This document shows, piece after piece, positions 51,539 through 64,000 of a DNA stretch of 64,000 bases (its first letter is position 1; each line of letters begins with the position of its first letter). Source of the stretch: Cadophora sp. MPI-SDFR-AT-0126 (Eukaryota; Ascomycota; Leotiomycetes; Helotiales; Ploettnerulaceae); the NCBI GenBank assembly GCA_020747065.1, contig JAGMVK010000010.1, positions 62,001 through 126,000 of the forward strand, in the 5' to 3' direction. A model generated the notes under the pieces. The model saw only the letters and a program-made list of their open reading frames with translations, had not been told where the DNA came from and did no database searches. A program made the translations under genes and the position numbers.

Positions 51539-54279
51539 ATGGTGTACCACGAGGATACCATGTTCCGGTCCGCGGACATGAGCATGGTGCAGCTCTACAT
51601 CGCCAACGAAATCGGCCGTGAGATAGTCAACGCCTTGGGCGAGCTTGGGCAGATCCAATTCCGCGACGTAGGTGTTATTGAAAGAAAAAAAGTGGTGGAG
51701 CTTCCGGCTGATGATCCATACAGCTCAATTCCGATGTTACGGCTTTCCAGCGAACCTTTACACAGGAGATAAGAAGACTCGACAATGTTGAGAGACAGCT
51801 TCGTAGGTGGTGATGAGCTCCGTGCATCAATGTATACTGATGGCAGATTAGGATTCTTCCACACGCAGATGGAAAAAGCTGGCATTCCCCTCCGCAAGAT
51901 TGATCTCGATGTCGATACCCTAGCAGCACCATCCGCATCCGAGATTGACGAGCTGGCCGACCGCAGCCAGAGCCTTGAACAACGTGTTGCATCGCTAAAT
52001 GACAGTTATGAGACATTAAAGAAGAGGGAGGTCGAATTGACAGAGTGGCGATGGGTGTTGAGGGAGGCAGGAGGATTCTTCGATCGTGCACATGGCAATA
52101 CGGAGGCTATCCGGGCTTCGAATGATGATGACGATGCGCCGCTTCTGCAGGATGTTGAGCAACCTGCTCAGAATGGCGATGCGGAACGTTCATTCTCGGT
52201 CATGAATATTGGATTTGTGGCTGGTGTTATTCCCAGAGATAGAGTTGCTGCTTTTGAGCGCATCTTGTGGAGAACTCTGAGGGGTAACCTCTACATGAAC
52301 CAGTCCGAGATTCCGGAGCCTCTCGTCGACCCTACGAACAACGAACCCGTCAACAAGAACGTCTTTGTTATCTTCGCACATGGAAAGGAGCTCATCGCCA
52401 AGATTAGGAAGATCTCGGAGTCGTTGGGCGCAGATCTATACAGTGTGGATGAGAACAGTGATTTGAGGAGGGATCAGATTCATGAGGTCAACACTCGTCT
52501 TGGGGATCTGGGCAATGTGTTGAGCAACACGAAGACTACCCTTGATGCGGAGCTCACACAGATTGCGCAGAGTTTGGCTGCTTGGATGGTGATCATCAAG
52601 AAGGAGAAGGCAGTCTATCAGACGCTGAATCTGTTCTCGTATGATCATGCCAGGAAGACCTTGATTGCGGAGGCTTGGTGCCCGACGAACTCTTTGCCCT
52701 TGATCAAGTCAACTCTTCACGATGTGAACAATCGGGCTGGACTTTCGGTTCCTTCGATTATCAACGAGATCAGGACGAACAAGACTCCTCCTACATACCA
52801 GAAGACGAACAAATTCACGGAGGGTTTCCAAACTATCATCAATGCCTATGGAACGGCCAAGTACCAGGAAGTCAACCCTGGTTTGCCTACCATTGTTACC
52901 TTCCCATTCCTCTTCGCTGTCATGTTCGGTGATTTTGGTCACGCATTCATCATGTTTACTGCTGCATCTGCTATGATCTACTGGGAGAAACCTCTCAAGA
53001 AAGTCCGTGATGAACTGTTCTCTATGGCGTTCTATGGACGATACATCATGTTGATGATGGGTATTTTCTCCATGTACACCGGTCTCATCTACAACGATGT
53101 CTTCTCGAAATCGCTCACCATCTTCCCCAGTGCCTGGCAATGGGATGTGCCTGAGGGATGGAAGGAGGGAGAGGTTGTCACTGCTTCATTGAAGGGCGAT
53201 TACAGATATCCCTTCGGAATCGATTGGATATGGCATGGCGCTGAGAACGACCTTCTGTTCTCGAACAGTTACAAGATGAAACTAAGTATTCTTATGGGTT
53301 GGGCACATATGACTTACTCGTTGTGTCTATCATACATCAACGCTCGCCACTTCAAGACTCCCATCGATATCTGGGGTAACTTTGTGCCCGGAATGATCTT
53401 CTTTCAATCTATCTTCGGATATCTTGTTTTCACGATCATCTTCAAGTGGTGTGTCGACTGGAACGCAATTGGACAGTCTCCTCCAGGACTGTTGAACATG
53501 TTGATCTACATGTTTTTGTCGCCCGGAACCATAGAAGATCGATTATACCCCGGCCAAGGCCCAGTTCAGATATTCCTGGTCCTCATCGCCATTGTCCAGG
53601 TCCCAATCCTGCTCTTCCTCAAGCCATTCTATCTTCGCTATGAGCACAACAAGGCTCGTGGAAGAGGCTACAGAGGACTTGGCGAGACATCTCGTGTCAG
53701 TGCTCTCGATGGAGATGATGACGATAGCAATACACTGGATGGAAGAGCTAGCATGACCAGTGATGGTGAGGGCGTCGCGATGATCACCCAGGATCTGGGA
53801 GGGGATGAGGAGCATGAGGAATTTGAATTCAGTGAGGTTATGATCCATCAGGTTATCCACACTATCGGTAGGTACCCTTTCACACTTTGACACCATAAAA
53901 ATATAGTGTGACACAGCTAACGCCAACAGAATTCTGCCTCAACTGCGTCTCCCACACAGCATCCTACCTCCGACTCTGGGCCCTCTCCCTCGCCCATCAA
54001 CAACTCTCCATCGTCCTCTGGACAATGACGCTCGCCAACGGTCTTGCCTTCACCGGGCCTCTCGGCGTATTCATGGTTGTCGTCACCTTCTATGTGTGGT
54101 TCTTCCTCTCTATTGCAGTCCTTGTCATCATGGAAGGCACAAGTGCGATGTTGCACTCCCTGCGTTTGCATTGGGTCGAGGCGATGAGTAAGCATTTTAT
54201 GGGAGATGGGATTCCGTTCGAGCCATTTAGCTTTAAGACTATGTTGGAGGAGGATGAGAGTGCGGCGGAGATATCTTAG
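51539..54279 (+). CDS. VPH1: V-type proton ATPase subunit a
   Basis: Four exons: 51539-51667, 51724-51802, 51852-53867 and 53930-54279 (857 residues), introns 56, 49 and 62 bp. The joins restore [51 protein letters not shown] and [26 protein letters not shown]. Subunit a is the large membrane subunit of the Vo sector; it forms the half-channels through which protons reach the rotating c-ring and acidifies vacuoles or Golgi/endosomes. Residues 1 to about 400 are the soluble arm with a coiled coil near 90-130; about eight membrane spans follow. The essential arginine in [12 protein letters not shown] is present. A charged Ser/Asp loop (about residues 655-690) precedes the last spans. Filamentous fungi normally have one such gene, so a vacuolar role is probable. 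Confidence 0.96.
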
Positions 54280-55411
54280 GTCTGTTTGTTCGTTGCATGA
54301 TGCCTCGCTTGTCTTGCCTGACTTGTCTTGCTTGGTCATTCGGCTGGGCTATTGGGCTAGGCTGAGCTGAGGCATAATGCTGTTTCGTTTGTACTGCTGT
54401 CTGTCCAGGTAGACTTTTGTAGAATTACTCTTTATCAACATCATACACACCACCTCCATCGATCTAGCTGTCCGACAAAAGCTTGATCAGATGTGATACG
54501 ATCTACTGGTTGAAGATATCGTCCCGTCCCGTCCGTGGTTTCTTCTTCCCGCATTACTTGCCCGCCTCCCACAGATATGTAAGTGGGGGAGGAGGGGTCA
54601 GAAAACACCACAACTTCCACGACTTACATCTTGCTCTTTTGATTCGCCGATATACAGCCATCCTCCACACTCTTATATCCCGACTGGATTGCTGTAACTC
54701 AGTGACGTTTCCACTTAGTTAGTATTTATCCAATCAAATCATTACTAGACTTGACTCGCTGGTCTTTCTTCGTTCAAAGTCCTGTCGCGGGAAAGCTTGC
54801 TTTTGTGCTTCTTTCCAGGGCACCACGCGGGGAGGGGCGACTTGCTTGAGTGGATTGGATGGGTGGGTGGGTAGACAACAGTCTCTCTGAGCTGAGTGTC
54901 CTTAAAATCGTATCGTTACGTGTTGTAACATGCCGATAAGAGCTGCGGTCTGCCGTGGAGTGGAGTACTAAAAAGTGAGGAGAGGCGTGTTGCATCTTCA
55001 CCGCTGCTGGCAGATTCACGGCAGAGAGTAGGCGTTTGGCGGGGCAAAAGAAGAGCAGCACCCCTCTTTTTTATTTCACTGTCTGCCGTTTACTTGGTTT
55101 GATCCTTCGAACCTCCAGGGAAAAGCATTTTATTCTGTTTCTATTCTTCAGGATCAATCACCTCTTGCATTTGTGGATTCAATTTCCACTTCTTATCTGG
55201 ATTGCACAAGTGAAGTGAAGTATTTCCAGCTCCACTACCTGCTACGTACACTTCGCTCCAGCTCGAAAGAATTACGCAAGCTCTTCCTACATTTCCAACT
55301 TCTTGAACCCCTTCACCAATCCTCCTCGTCCGATTCTCCAGAAAGCTCCCCTTAAAGAAATTATCAATCCTTCCCCCTACCACCGAAATCAACCCAAAAT
55401 CCATATCCAAA
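54280..55411. other. Intergenic
   Basis: About 1.13 kb between two plus-strand genes: 3' region of the V-ATPase gene and promoter plus leader of the aminotransferase gene. No supported gene or RNA. Confidence 0.5.
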
Positions 55412-57567
55412 ATGGCAGAATCCGCCCGCGAGATCCTGAAAAACATGTCCCTTGTCAACCGCAAGTTCTCGATGAACCGTAATACGGGCACGCCGAGAGT
55501 CTCGACCAAGGCTCAGAGGAGGTTTAGTACGCATGATCCGAGTGCGAATGGTATGTCCTTTCTATTCTTGTACACGTTCCTTGGTATGCGGAGGTGTTCT
55601 GGCCGTGTGCGGTGTTGGATGGGAGGTGTTCGGGGCGATTTCGTGGTGCGAGGGAATGGGAGGCAAACTGGAACCAAGTCAGCGGTTTCTCGAAGGAAAG
55701 AGAGTCTGCAGATTGCTCACATTGAAAGAGAAGAGCCTACAAGGAAGAATGATAGCTTGACTGACTCTGCCTTCAACAGAAACCAACTCCACAATCCACA
55801 AACAATTCCGCAATGCCCACGAAGGCCACCGTCCTCACGCAGGCCTCGATCCCACGCGTGCTTCAACAGGCGTAATTTGGTGCACTGAACGAGCCTACGA
55901 ACACGGCTTCCTCGAAGAGCCCGAACTCTGGGCCAACCTAGGACAAGGCGCGCCGGAAGTCGACGATGAAATCGAAGGCTCCTTCGAGCGTCCTCACAAC
56001 ATCGATATCACCATGGCTGGTCGTGAGTACGGTCCCACGGCCGGTATCAAGGGCCTGCGAGCTGCAGTCGCGAATCTGTATAATGTGCATCATCGACAGG
56101 GCAAGAAGAGCCAGTATAGTTGGGAGAATGTGTGTATCGTGCCGGGTGGACGGGCCGGCTTGATTCGCATTGCGGCGGTGTTGAATAATGCATACTTGGG
56201 CTTCTTTATTCCGGATTACACGGCGTATAATGAGATGTTGAGTCTTTTCAAGAATGTGAGTCTTTCTCTTTCCAATTTCCAAGTCGAGGGTTAGTCGTTC
56301 GTGGTGTGGGTAGGAAGAATAAGACAGGAAGTGATGGCGGGGTTTGATAGAGGGGTTGATCTTGGCTACGCTCCGTCCCCCTTTCTTGGCAGGGGTCTTG
56401 TTCTCGTATGTTCGTTCAGGACCGTGAGCTGATGTTGATTGTCATTACAGTTCGCAGCTATTCCTTCTCCCCTCTCAGAAGAAGATGGATACCACATCAA
56501 CCCCGACAAGATCGCCGAGGAGATTGCTCGTGGCACAAGTGTCATTTTGACATCCAACCCTCGCAACCCGACTGGCAAAGTAGTCAAGAATCCCGAGCTG
56601 GCAGAGATTCAGAATATCTGCCGTGATCGCGCTACACTGGTAATGGATGAGTTCTATGGCGGATACAATTACACTAGTGACTGTGATGGGACGACAATCA
56701 GCGCAGCGGAGAACATTGAAGATGTTGATGAGGATGATGTGTTGATTATTGATGGCTTGACTAAGCGGTTCAGACTTCCGGGATGGAGAATCGCGTGGAT
56801 CGTTGGACCGAAGGTATGGCATCTTGCCTTGCGAAATGTAGCTTGTGATTCTAATGATTGTAGGAATTCATCCAAGCCATTGGATCCTGTGGTTCTTACC
56901 TCGACGGAGGAGCGAACGTACCTTTCCAAGAAGCAGCCATTCCAATGCTTGAACCCAACAAAGTCCGCACCGAGATGAAAGCTCTCCAGTCTCACTTCAG
57001 AGTACGTTGTCTTCTCACTAACTCCTCGTCCCATCTCACTAACAACTCCCCAGGAAAAACGAGACTACGTCGTAAGCCGCCTCCGTGCTATGGGATTCAA
57101 AATCACCACCGTGCCAGACAGCACTTTCTACCTGTGGCTCGACCTCGAAGGTCTGCCCGACCAAATCTCTGATGGCCTGAATTTCTTCCAAGCTTGTCTC
57201 GAAGAACGCGTCATCGTCGTTCCGGGTATCTTCTTTGATCTGAACCCGAGTAAGAGGAGAGATCTGTTTGACAGCCCTTGTCATCATTTTGTCAGGTTCT
57301 CGTACGGCCCGAAGATGGAGACCTTGAAGATGGGCTTGGATGGGATTGAGAGGGTGGTCAAGAAGTTTGCTACTGTTGGTGAGTTTACCTTCTCTCCTGG
57401 ATTGGATTCCAATTCCTTTGGCGGCGTTCGAATTGGGAAACGTCTTTCTTGGGAGAAGTGGGAGTATGCATCCTGAAGCTTATCTGCGGCCTCTGGGAGC
57501 CGTTCATCCCGCTTTGGTACGGACATTGATTACTGACTCTGACAACACAGAATCTGACTCGGAATAA
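55412..57567 (+). CDS. PLP-dependent class I/II aminotransferase
   Basis: Exons 55412-55550, 55780-56255, 56451-56813, 56864-57001, 57054-57378 and 57551-57567 (485 residues). Introns one and two are long (229 and 195 bp). The last, 172 bp, is optional by frame: without it translation runs to 57476 (512 residues). All other joins are supported by continuity, for example SANETNSTIHKQF and FKN/FAAIPSPLSE. Family signatures: SNPRNPTGK (Asn244 region), LVMDEFYGGY (Asp271, pyridine-nitrogen contact), IIDGLTKRFRLPGWRIAW with Lys310 as Schiff-base lysine, and FVRFSYGP with the carboxylate-binding Arg. The fold is that of aspartate aminotransferase/ACC synthase-like enzymes. The first 45 residues are basic and Ser-rich (NMSLVNRKFSMNRNTGTPRVSTKAQRRFST) and could target mitochondria. 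Amino-group donor and acceptor are unknown. Confidence 0.93.
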
Positions 57568-58782
57568 GCATATCTCACTCATCTCACTCTGGCATCTCAC
57601 CCATCTAATCAATTTTCTGGATACTGTTCCCGTTACCCGCAAGACCATACTGTGGTATCCCTCCAAACCCTCATGTTTACTCCCTCGGTCTTACTCGGAG
57701 GATCTTTTGCATAGCCGATGAAAGTTGATATGGAGCGCTTGTTTTCTCTTTGGTAGACAGGCTACAGGCTCGGCAGACATAACGGCTTAAACTCATAGAC
57801 TCCCTTGATGAATAACGAAGATTTGCTACTTATCTGTGTTTCCAATTCTGGCATCTCTAATCTTCCAATCAATAGCATTCAGTGTTTGTCCTCTTTCGTA
57901 TCTTCACGGCGATCTTTTATGTTAGCATACAACTACGATAGGCGTTCGGACAACAAAGATAGCCGAATCCCAAGGTGAACGTTGCTTCGTACCCATGACG
58001 GTCCACTTTTTGTCCTCTTCTTGCCACTGAACACACGTACTCTATTAGCAAGAGATCAACTACGTAGTGACGGCAATACTCATGGTCGGTTACAGCTTTT
58101 CGTGTTTTACGTTGACACGATGATTAGAAGTCGTGTGTGTGGGTAAGCATTTCGCGAAAGTCCTGCATCTTCTCGATTTGGCCCGCCCTTATCCTCTTCC
58201 ATCCACTTGCCTCTGTAGCGATAAGATAGAACTTCACGTCAAAACTCTGCTCTACACGATAGGTAGTTGCGTATTCTGGTTAAACCCTACAGATAAACCC
58301 CATACATTCCTATTCTGTGCTGTGCCACCAGGATTTATTTCTTGGAGGGGTAAGGTTAAGGAAAGAGTGGGGAATGGTGAGGGTGAGCGTAACTGTGTAG
58401 GGAAGGTAGGTACGTGGGTATGTAGAGTAAGCTGATTGTGGGGTTTACTTTTGTTGATTTGATTCGATTTGATTGATTTTGACGTGATTGTGGATGTGGA
58501 TGCGGAGGGCGTGGAGGGGCGGTGATTAGATATGCTGATGTATGGTGGTATATAGGGTGGTGGGCAGGTCTTTGCTTGGGTTTTGAGGTTTGTGTTCTCT
58601 TGGCCGGAATTTTGGGCTGCTGACTTGGATTAGCTGCACTGTTTACCTGTAGGTGGCACAATATTCACTTCTCGTCTATGGATAAACCCTGAGCGTTGAA
58701 TTAAAGAGTTTGAGAGAGGAAAATAGACCATTTTCGACATCGAAGAGGAAAAAGTGGAGGACAGAGACAGAGGCAAGCAACC
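57568..58782. other. Intergenic, promoter of the flavin monooxygenase
   Basis: About 1.2 kb with no supported gene. Part of it (58440-58600) is rich in TTGATT/GATTTG short repeats. Confidence 0.5.
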
Positions 58783-60829
58783 ATGGGATCTATCGCCCTC
58801 CCTCCAGTCGAGGAACTTCACCTCAAAGACACATCTTTCGACGTACCCACAGCTCCATACCCAAAAGTGAGCAGCGCGTCTCTACCTACCTCATCAGAGG
58901 AAATACAATCCATAGTCGACCAATCCATCACAGCACTCAACACAACGCTTCAAAGTCGCAACTATGCCTCCCTCTCCAATCTCATGGCCAAGACTTCTTA
59001 TTGGCGCGACCACCTTGGTCTCTCACCCACGAAATTCTCAACGCTCTACGGAGCAGAAGAGGTCATCTCCATGATAATCTCTGAAGGGAAGAGAACAGGG
59101 AATCAATGCAACGTCACATCCATCTCTCTAAGTGGCACTGCCGAACTTATCAATCTCGACCCAAAAGGGACGATAAAATGCATCCTCGCAACCATATCTT
59201 TCACCACGCCTCACGGTTCTGGAAAAGGAATAATCCGCTGGATCCTGGATGTGGAAAGCCAGGACCAATGGCGAATTTACACACTGTTCACATCCCTCAC
59301 AGACCTGCTCTCCACGCCCTTCCTCACGGGATCCTCTCGTCCCGAATCCGCAAAGGCAGATTCCGCGCCAGATGAGATGAATTGGTACGAGTGGCGGGAA
59401 CGGCAGCGTGAGTTTTTGGATGGGGAAGAGCCGACGGTGTTGATTGTTGGTGCGGGACATAGCGGGTTGATGACTGCTGCGAGACTGAAGATGTTGGGGG
59501 TTAGGACGTTGGTGGTAGATAAGGGGGAGAGGACGGGCGATTGTTGGAGGACGAGGTATCATGATTTGGTGCTGCATGATCCGTGTTGGATGAATGCGAT
59601 GCCGTATTTGAAGTACCCGCCTTCGTGGCCTGTGAGTTGCTTCTTTATTTCTCGTTTAGTTTGTCGAGTTGATTCTCGCTTCTCCGTTTTGAGGGAGTAT
59701 GAACAAGGACTGTGCTGATTACTGAGTAGATTTTGACGCCCAAAGATAAGATGGCTGATTTTTTGGCCTTCTATGAGACGGCGCTGGATTTAGATGTGTG
59801 GAATAGTACGCAGGTTGTGGGGTCGAAATGGGATGGAGTGAAGAAAGAGTGGACGGTAGCATTGGAGCGGAGTAAAGACGGGAACATCTCGAGAAGTATT
59901 CTTCCCTCACACATCGCCGTACGGCAAGGAACTTACAAAATCCAGGAACCCTCCACCCGCACCACATAGTCCAAGCAACAGGCCTGAACGGCGAACCACG
60001 CATCCCCACTATCCCAGGCATGGAAACCTTCACGGGCACGACTCTTCACTCCACCCAATTCAACGACCCCTCGACCTTCGCCGGGAAAAAGGTAATCGTT
60101 GTCGGCACAGGCACTTCCGGCCACGACATGTCCCAAGGTTTACACCGACACGGCGCCTCCGTAACTATTGTCCAACGCTCCCCCACATTCGTCCTCACCC
60201 TCGCCTCCGTCCATAAAATGGTGCGCCGGACCTACAATGAGTCGACCGACGTCGAAGACGCAGACCTGAAAATGCTATCCCTCCCCACCGCGCTATTCAA
60301 ACACATCGGCTCCGACGCATCGTCTTTACTGACTCCGATGAACCAGGAGACCTGGAATGGATTGGAGAGAGCGGGATTCAAGACGATATCTAGACCACAA
60401 GAGCAGGAATTGCCAAGTTTGCTATCGCTGACTATTCAGCGTGCGGGCGGGTTTTATATCGACGTTGGGTGCTCGCCACTTATTTCCTCTGGCGCCATTC
60501 GAGTCAAATCTTCACCCTTCATTAGCCATTTCACGGAACGAGGCATGGTGTTTGCGGATGGTGAGGAAATTGATGCGGATGTTGTGGTGTTTGCGACGGG
60601 GTATTCAAATGGAAGGGTGAGGACTAGGAAGATCTTTGGGGACGAGGTTGCGGATAGGATTGAACCTGTTTGGGGGTTCGATGAGGAGGGGGAGGTTAGG
60701 GGAGTTTGGAAAAGGGGTGGGCAAGAGGGCTTCTGGGTTGCGGCAGGGAGCTTTTGGTTGAGTAGGTATTATAGTAGGTTGCTGGCGTTGCAGATCAAGA
60801 TGGTTGAGGAGGGCTTAGTTGTGTTGTAG
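58783..60829 (+). CDS. Flavin-containing monooxygenase with N-terminal NTF2-like domain
   Basis: Exons 58783-59631, 59730-59895 and 59946-60829 (introns 98 and 50 bp), 632 residues. The joins restore YPPSWP/ILTPKDK and NISR/RTLHPHHIVQATG. The FAD-binding GAGHSG is at about residues 223-228 and the NADPH-binding GTGTSG at 392-397. Between them is the FMO-type fingerprint F367-x-G-xxx-H373-S-xx-F. The enzyme should use NADPH and oxygen to oxygenate a small substrate; the closest architecture is the YUCCA/indole-pyruvate type monooxygenases. The first ~180 residues precede the Rossmann fold and read as an NTF2/SnoaL-like alpha+beta cone (helix near 45-70, YWRDHLGLS, strands around GTIKCILATISFTT and IIRWILDV). 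That extension is typical of a fungal FMO subgroup. No signal peptide or membrane anchor. Substrate not predictable. Confidence 0.94.
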
Positions 60830-61184
60830 GTATAGAGAATGGCGAGGCAGTATGCGCTAGGGCGGGCATAGATTGCGAGGCTGATTAATAATAGGAGTAC
60901 TTTGTTCAATGCGGACCAGAAGCCTACGTAGAAATGAACCGAAAAAGTCAAAAAGTTTCAGGCCAGTGATTTGACCAACAGTCAGACAGTCATTCCGTGA
61001 ACAGTCGCGATTGCCGTGTTTATGTTAGGCCACTTAAGCGAGACGGACAACAGAATGCAGGCGCACCTCATGTACCTCAACTTTAACCTCTTGCCACTTC
61101 TCGCTCCTGGCCCAATTTTCTCCTTCAAACAGCAACATTTCTATACCAAGCATCACTTACGCAGCACAACACGCGTGTACTATT
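60830..61184. other. Intergenic
   Basis: 355 bp: 3' end of the monooxygenase transcript and promoter of the next gene. Nothing else seen. Confidence 0.6.
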
Positions 61185-63049
61185 ATGGCATTCAACTGGG
61201 ACAGTCTTCCGCCCGAGCTCCAGTTCATGGTCATCGAGCTTTTGCAGGACTTCGTAACGTACAACAACCTAGCGCAGGTCAGCAAGGCGGCATACGACAC
61301 ACTCACCCTTTCTATGGGCCGGAGAGTCGTCTCTCGCTTCGCGGAAGAAGATGTCAGGAGGTTGCTGTCGCCAACGGCTGTGTTGAAATGTCTCAGACGC
61401 ATCAGATTGGACGCCCCTATTGTGTATGGTATACACATGAGGCAACTGATTGAAACTTACGCTTTCGAGCATCTCTGCGGTGAGCACCTGAAGGAGTGTC
61501 ACTTGCTGGTAAGCAATCCTCAGCGCTGAATATGTCTAATGGAACTGACTCACGCGTTGCTTAGCTTGGAGAGTTGATGGAGTGGAGGGGCAACGAGTTG
61601 TCAAACCAAATCCTCATTGTTAATTCGACTCAGCGATCATTTCTGGATATTTTCCAAACAAACCATCCACTCATGGCTACGCGGAACCTGAATGATACTT
61701 GGAGTTCTACACTGCGTCAGAGGCTTCCAAGGGGCTACCGGAGTTTGGTCTGGCACTTTGTTGGTCCGTTGGGGTATGATATGTCCCAAATAATTGATAG
61801 AAGATCGCGTCACCTCCCATGGTCAATGACACACCGGAGGATCCTTGCTTCACAAATGGCTGCACTCTTTACCGATTCGCGAATGAGCTTCCAGGAGGAA
61901 ATGTACCTATTAGAGGCATACCTGAGGTTTCTTTCCCTTGTTGAAGATCCATCTATATACTTCGGATCGACTGCGAACCCGAACCTTTACAGATTAAATT
62001 TCCGGACTCTGACATTGGAGCAGCTTCGGAAGTTTTGGAATTGTCTGGGATCCTTTCGAGGTCTTCTTACAGTTGTAAGTGTAATGTGTCCGGAAATTCA
62101 CTGAGCAGTCAAGCTGACATCTCTCAAGCAGTGTAATGACTTTTATGCCGATCAAGTGAGGCCTTGGATTGACTCGTGGGATACTTTCGACAAAGAAGAA
62201 TATGTAGCCACTTGCGAGGTGCTTCGAATTCTTTCCCGGGAAGAGCACAAGATCTATGACAGTGCCTACGATGCGAAAATTGTCGACCGCTTACATGAAC
62301 TATGGGTTATGTGGAAGGACAATAGATTTTTGATGTCGAAATCTTCTGCCAGGCATCGATGCTTTCACATTGCTTGGTTCGTGGCAGACAGACATGCTGC
62401 TGTGCTGGGCAATGTAAAGGATGCAATTCTTATCGCTAAGCGTGTTGTGGAGCTAGAGGAAGAATACAATGCAGACCATTTCCCGCAATCGACCTTGCTC
62501 CTATACGCGCGATGCAAGCTCTCTGGTTACTACATTGTTGCTGAGAGGGTTGACGAAGCAATGTATGAGATGCATATGCTACGGCTTGACGTGTGGAAAC
62601 GGCTATTTGACAAGTCCAGGATATCAGAAGCACTGCAATGGTTCCGCATGATGGCCAACGCCAACCTGTGGTTTCAGAATGACTGGTGCAGAGGCGCTTT
62701 GGAAAAACACAAGAGAAGCTTCGAGGCCGATTTTAAAAGGGTGGATAAAGATCGACAAGCATTGGAAGTCAGAGTGGAACTAGAACGTCTACCAGACCTT
62801 GTCACGCCCCCATTCCAGGCGTTTCCTATGTTCGAGATGGCCGAAGTATGGGCACGGCGGCAACGTGGAAACGTTATGATGTGGGAGTTATCTTGGTGCA
62901 GTGTCCGTGTGTGGCTCCTCAGAAGCCCAAGGGAGGCAAGGGCCCGGTGGCAATGGCTCAGGTCGAAACATCGTCTTGGATTTCAAGAGCAACATTATAT
63001 TGACTTGCTGTACAAGAACTATGTGGGACCAGTGCAAGAGGGTGTTTGA
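61185..63049 (+). CDS. F-box-like domain protein
   Basis: Exons 61185-61508, 61565-62074 and 62132-63049 (introns 56 and 57 bp), 583 residues. All exons end in phase 0 and the introns have GTAAGC/GTAAGT donors and TAG/CAG acceptors. The N-terminus (MAFNWDSLPPELQFMVIELLQDF, then NNLAQVSKAAYD) matches the F-box pattern that binds Skp1, so the protein may select substrates for an SCF ubiquitin ligase. The rest has no repeats I recognise (no leucine-rich, WD or kelch signature); it is helical, with many Trp, Tyr, Arg and Leu, and has a Tyr/Cys-rich middle (about residues 280-480). It belongs to a kind of fungal lineage-specific F-box protein whose target-binding part is not described to my knowledge. 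Confidence 0.85.
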
Positions 63050-64000
63050 GGCAATATGATGATGGGTCTCTAGTTCGAGTTGTCCTAGGCACTGTTTGGG
63101 TATTCCTGGAAGTGGGTTTGGTACTTGAATGGAATTGTTACTCTTGATATCTCAGGACGCCTTGAGCATATTATAAAATAGGACGGATAAGTACCGGCAG
63201 GGCAATTATGGAGTCATTGGATTGGATGTCCCAAGATTCATCGCCGGCAACACAGGCAGTCCAGGTAGAGAGTCCAACACACCGCATTATGCCTACTCAT
63301 CAGGCTTCCACTTGGAAGCACTGCTTTAATAAGCAATATAATGAGCATTTGACTGTTATGATTCTTATGCACTGCCCAGAAACGAAGCTCGAATGTCAGA
63401 GAAGCGGCTCAAGACGACGCTGCATCCGAAGTAAAGGGGCGGCTGTAGCCACTTGGCTAACGCTGGCTTCCGAATAATCGTTATTATATGTTTATGTGAA
63501 ATCAAGATAATTTGAGTTCAGAATGAAGCGAATGAAGTAAGCTTTCGTCTTATCTCAAGTTTCACGATCACAACAAGTGAAACCAAGGCACTTGCCCCAG
63601 ACTCTCGTCCTTTATGCAGCTCGCAGTACCCGCAAAGTAAGGTTCCTCCCACAGTCTGTTCGCCCGCACCGCTTGGTGATGGGAGTTGAGACCTCGCGAT
63701 ATGATACAAGATGAGAGAGTCTAGTTGAGTGAAGTACGTACGAGCTGATGTGAACTCTTAACTCACATCAGCTCTATCAATACTCTGTCTGTATCTTTGC
63801 TGAGAAGGGCATGTCGTGGTGTTGTGGCGGCTGCGCATGCTAACTGGCTCAGCCCCTGAAATACACCAATCAATCGACCATCAGCGGCTGGCTGGCCTAA
63901 ATTTGGTTCCCGGCGGAAGCCCAGCGGGACGGGCGATGGCAAGCCGAAAATAGTTGTTTCTGGTTCGCCTCTTCAACAACACCAGGGAGATCTCCCTTCT
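63050..64000. other. Right-edge intergenic DNA
   Basis: About 950 bp without a supported gene. An 89-codon frame at 63208-63477 (plus) has no domain. The sequence runs off the window before any gene begins. Confidence 0.45.

Overview
The window looks like nuclear DNA of a filamentous ascomycete (Pezizomycotina). The protein genes have short 45-70 bp introns with GT...AG ends. The families are typical of moulds: Clr5-ankyrin protein, clade-3 type catalase, i-AAA protease YME1, Vph1-type V-ATPase subunit, F-box protein, berberine-bridge-like secreted oxidase. A tRNA-Gly gene with an intron is also present. I cannot place the organism to class or genus from sequence alone.

Layout. From 1 to 22 kb lie a partial minus-strand gene at the left edge, then a Clr5/ankyrin gene (+), a catalase (-), a pirin (-) with a tRNA-Gly gene on the opposite strand inside its intron, a secreted FAD oxidase (-), a conserved fungal protein with a possible tubby-like fold (-), a 2-oxoglutarate/Fe(II) dioxygenase (+) and YME1 (-). 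From 22.9 to 24.7 kb is a six-exon, four-finger C2H2 transcription factor (-). From 24.7 to 51.5 kb there is about 26.8 kb in which I find no convincing gene. It holds only short overlapping open frames, simple repeats, a small telomere-like tract, hairpins and two weak gene-relic candidates. From 51.5 kb to the right edge come the V-ATPase a subunit (+), a class I/II aminotransferase (+), a flavin monooxygenase with an NTF2-like N-terminus (+) and an F-box protein (+).

How the genes relate. I see no operon-like or biosynthetic cluster. Most genes look like independent housekeeping or accessory units. Catalase, pirin, the FAD oxidase, the dioxygenase and the flavin monooxygenase are all redox enzymes, but they are separated by 1 kb or more and by unrelated genes, so a joint pathway is not supported.

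The most unusual features are the large gene-free interval upstream of the C2H2 regulator, the tRNA gene nested antisense in an oversized pirin intron, and the NTF2-like/flavin monooxygenase architecture. Exon borders were worked out by eye from reading-frame continuity and splice consensus. They are predictions unless stated otherwise.
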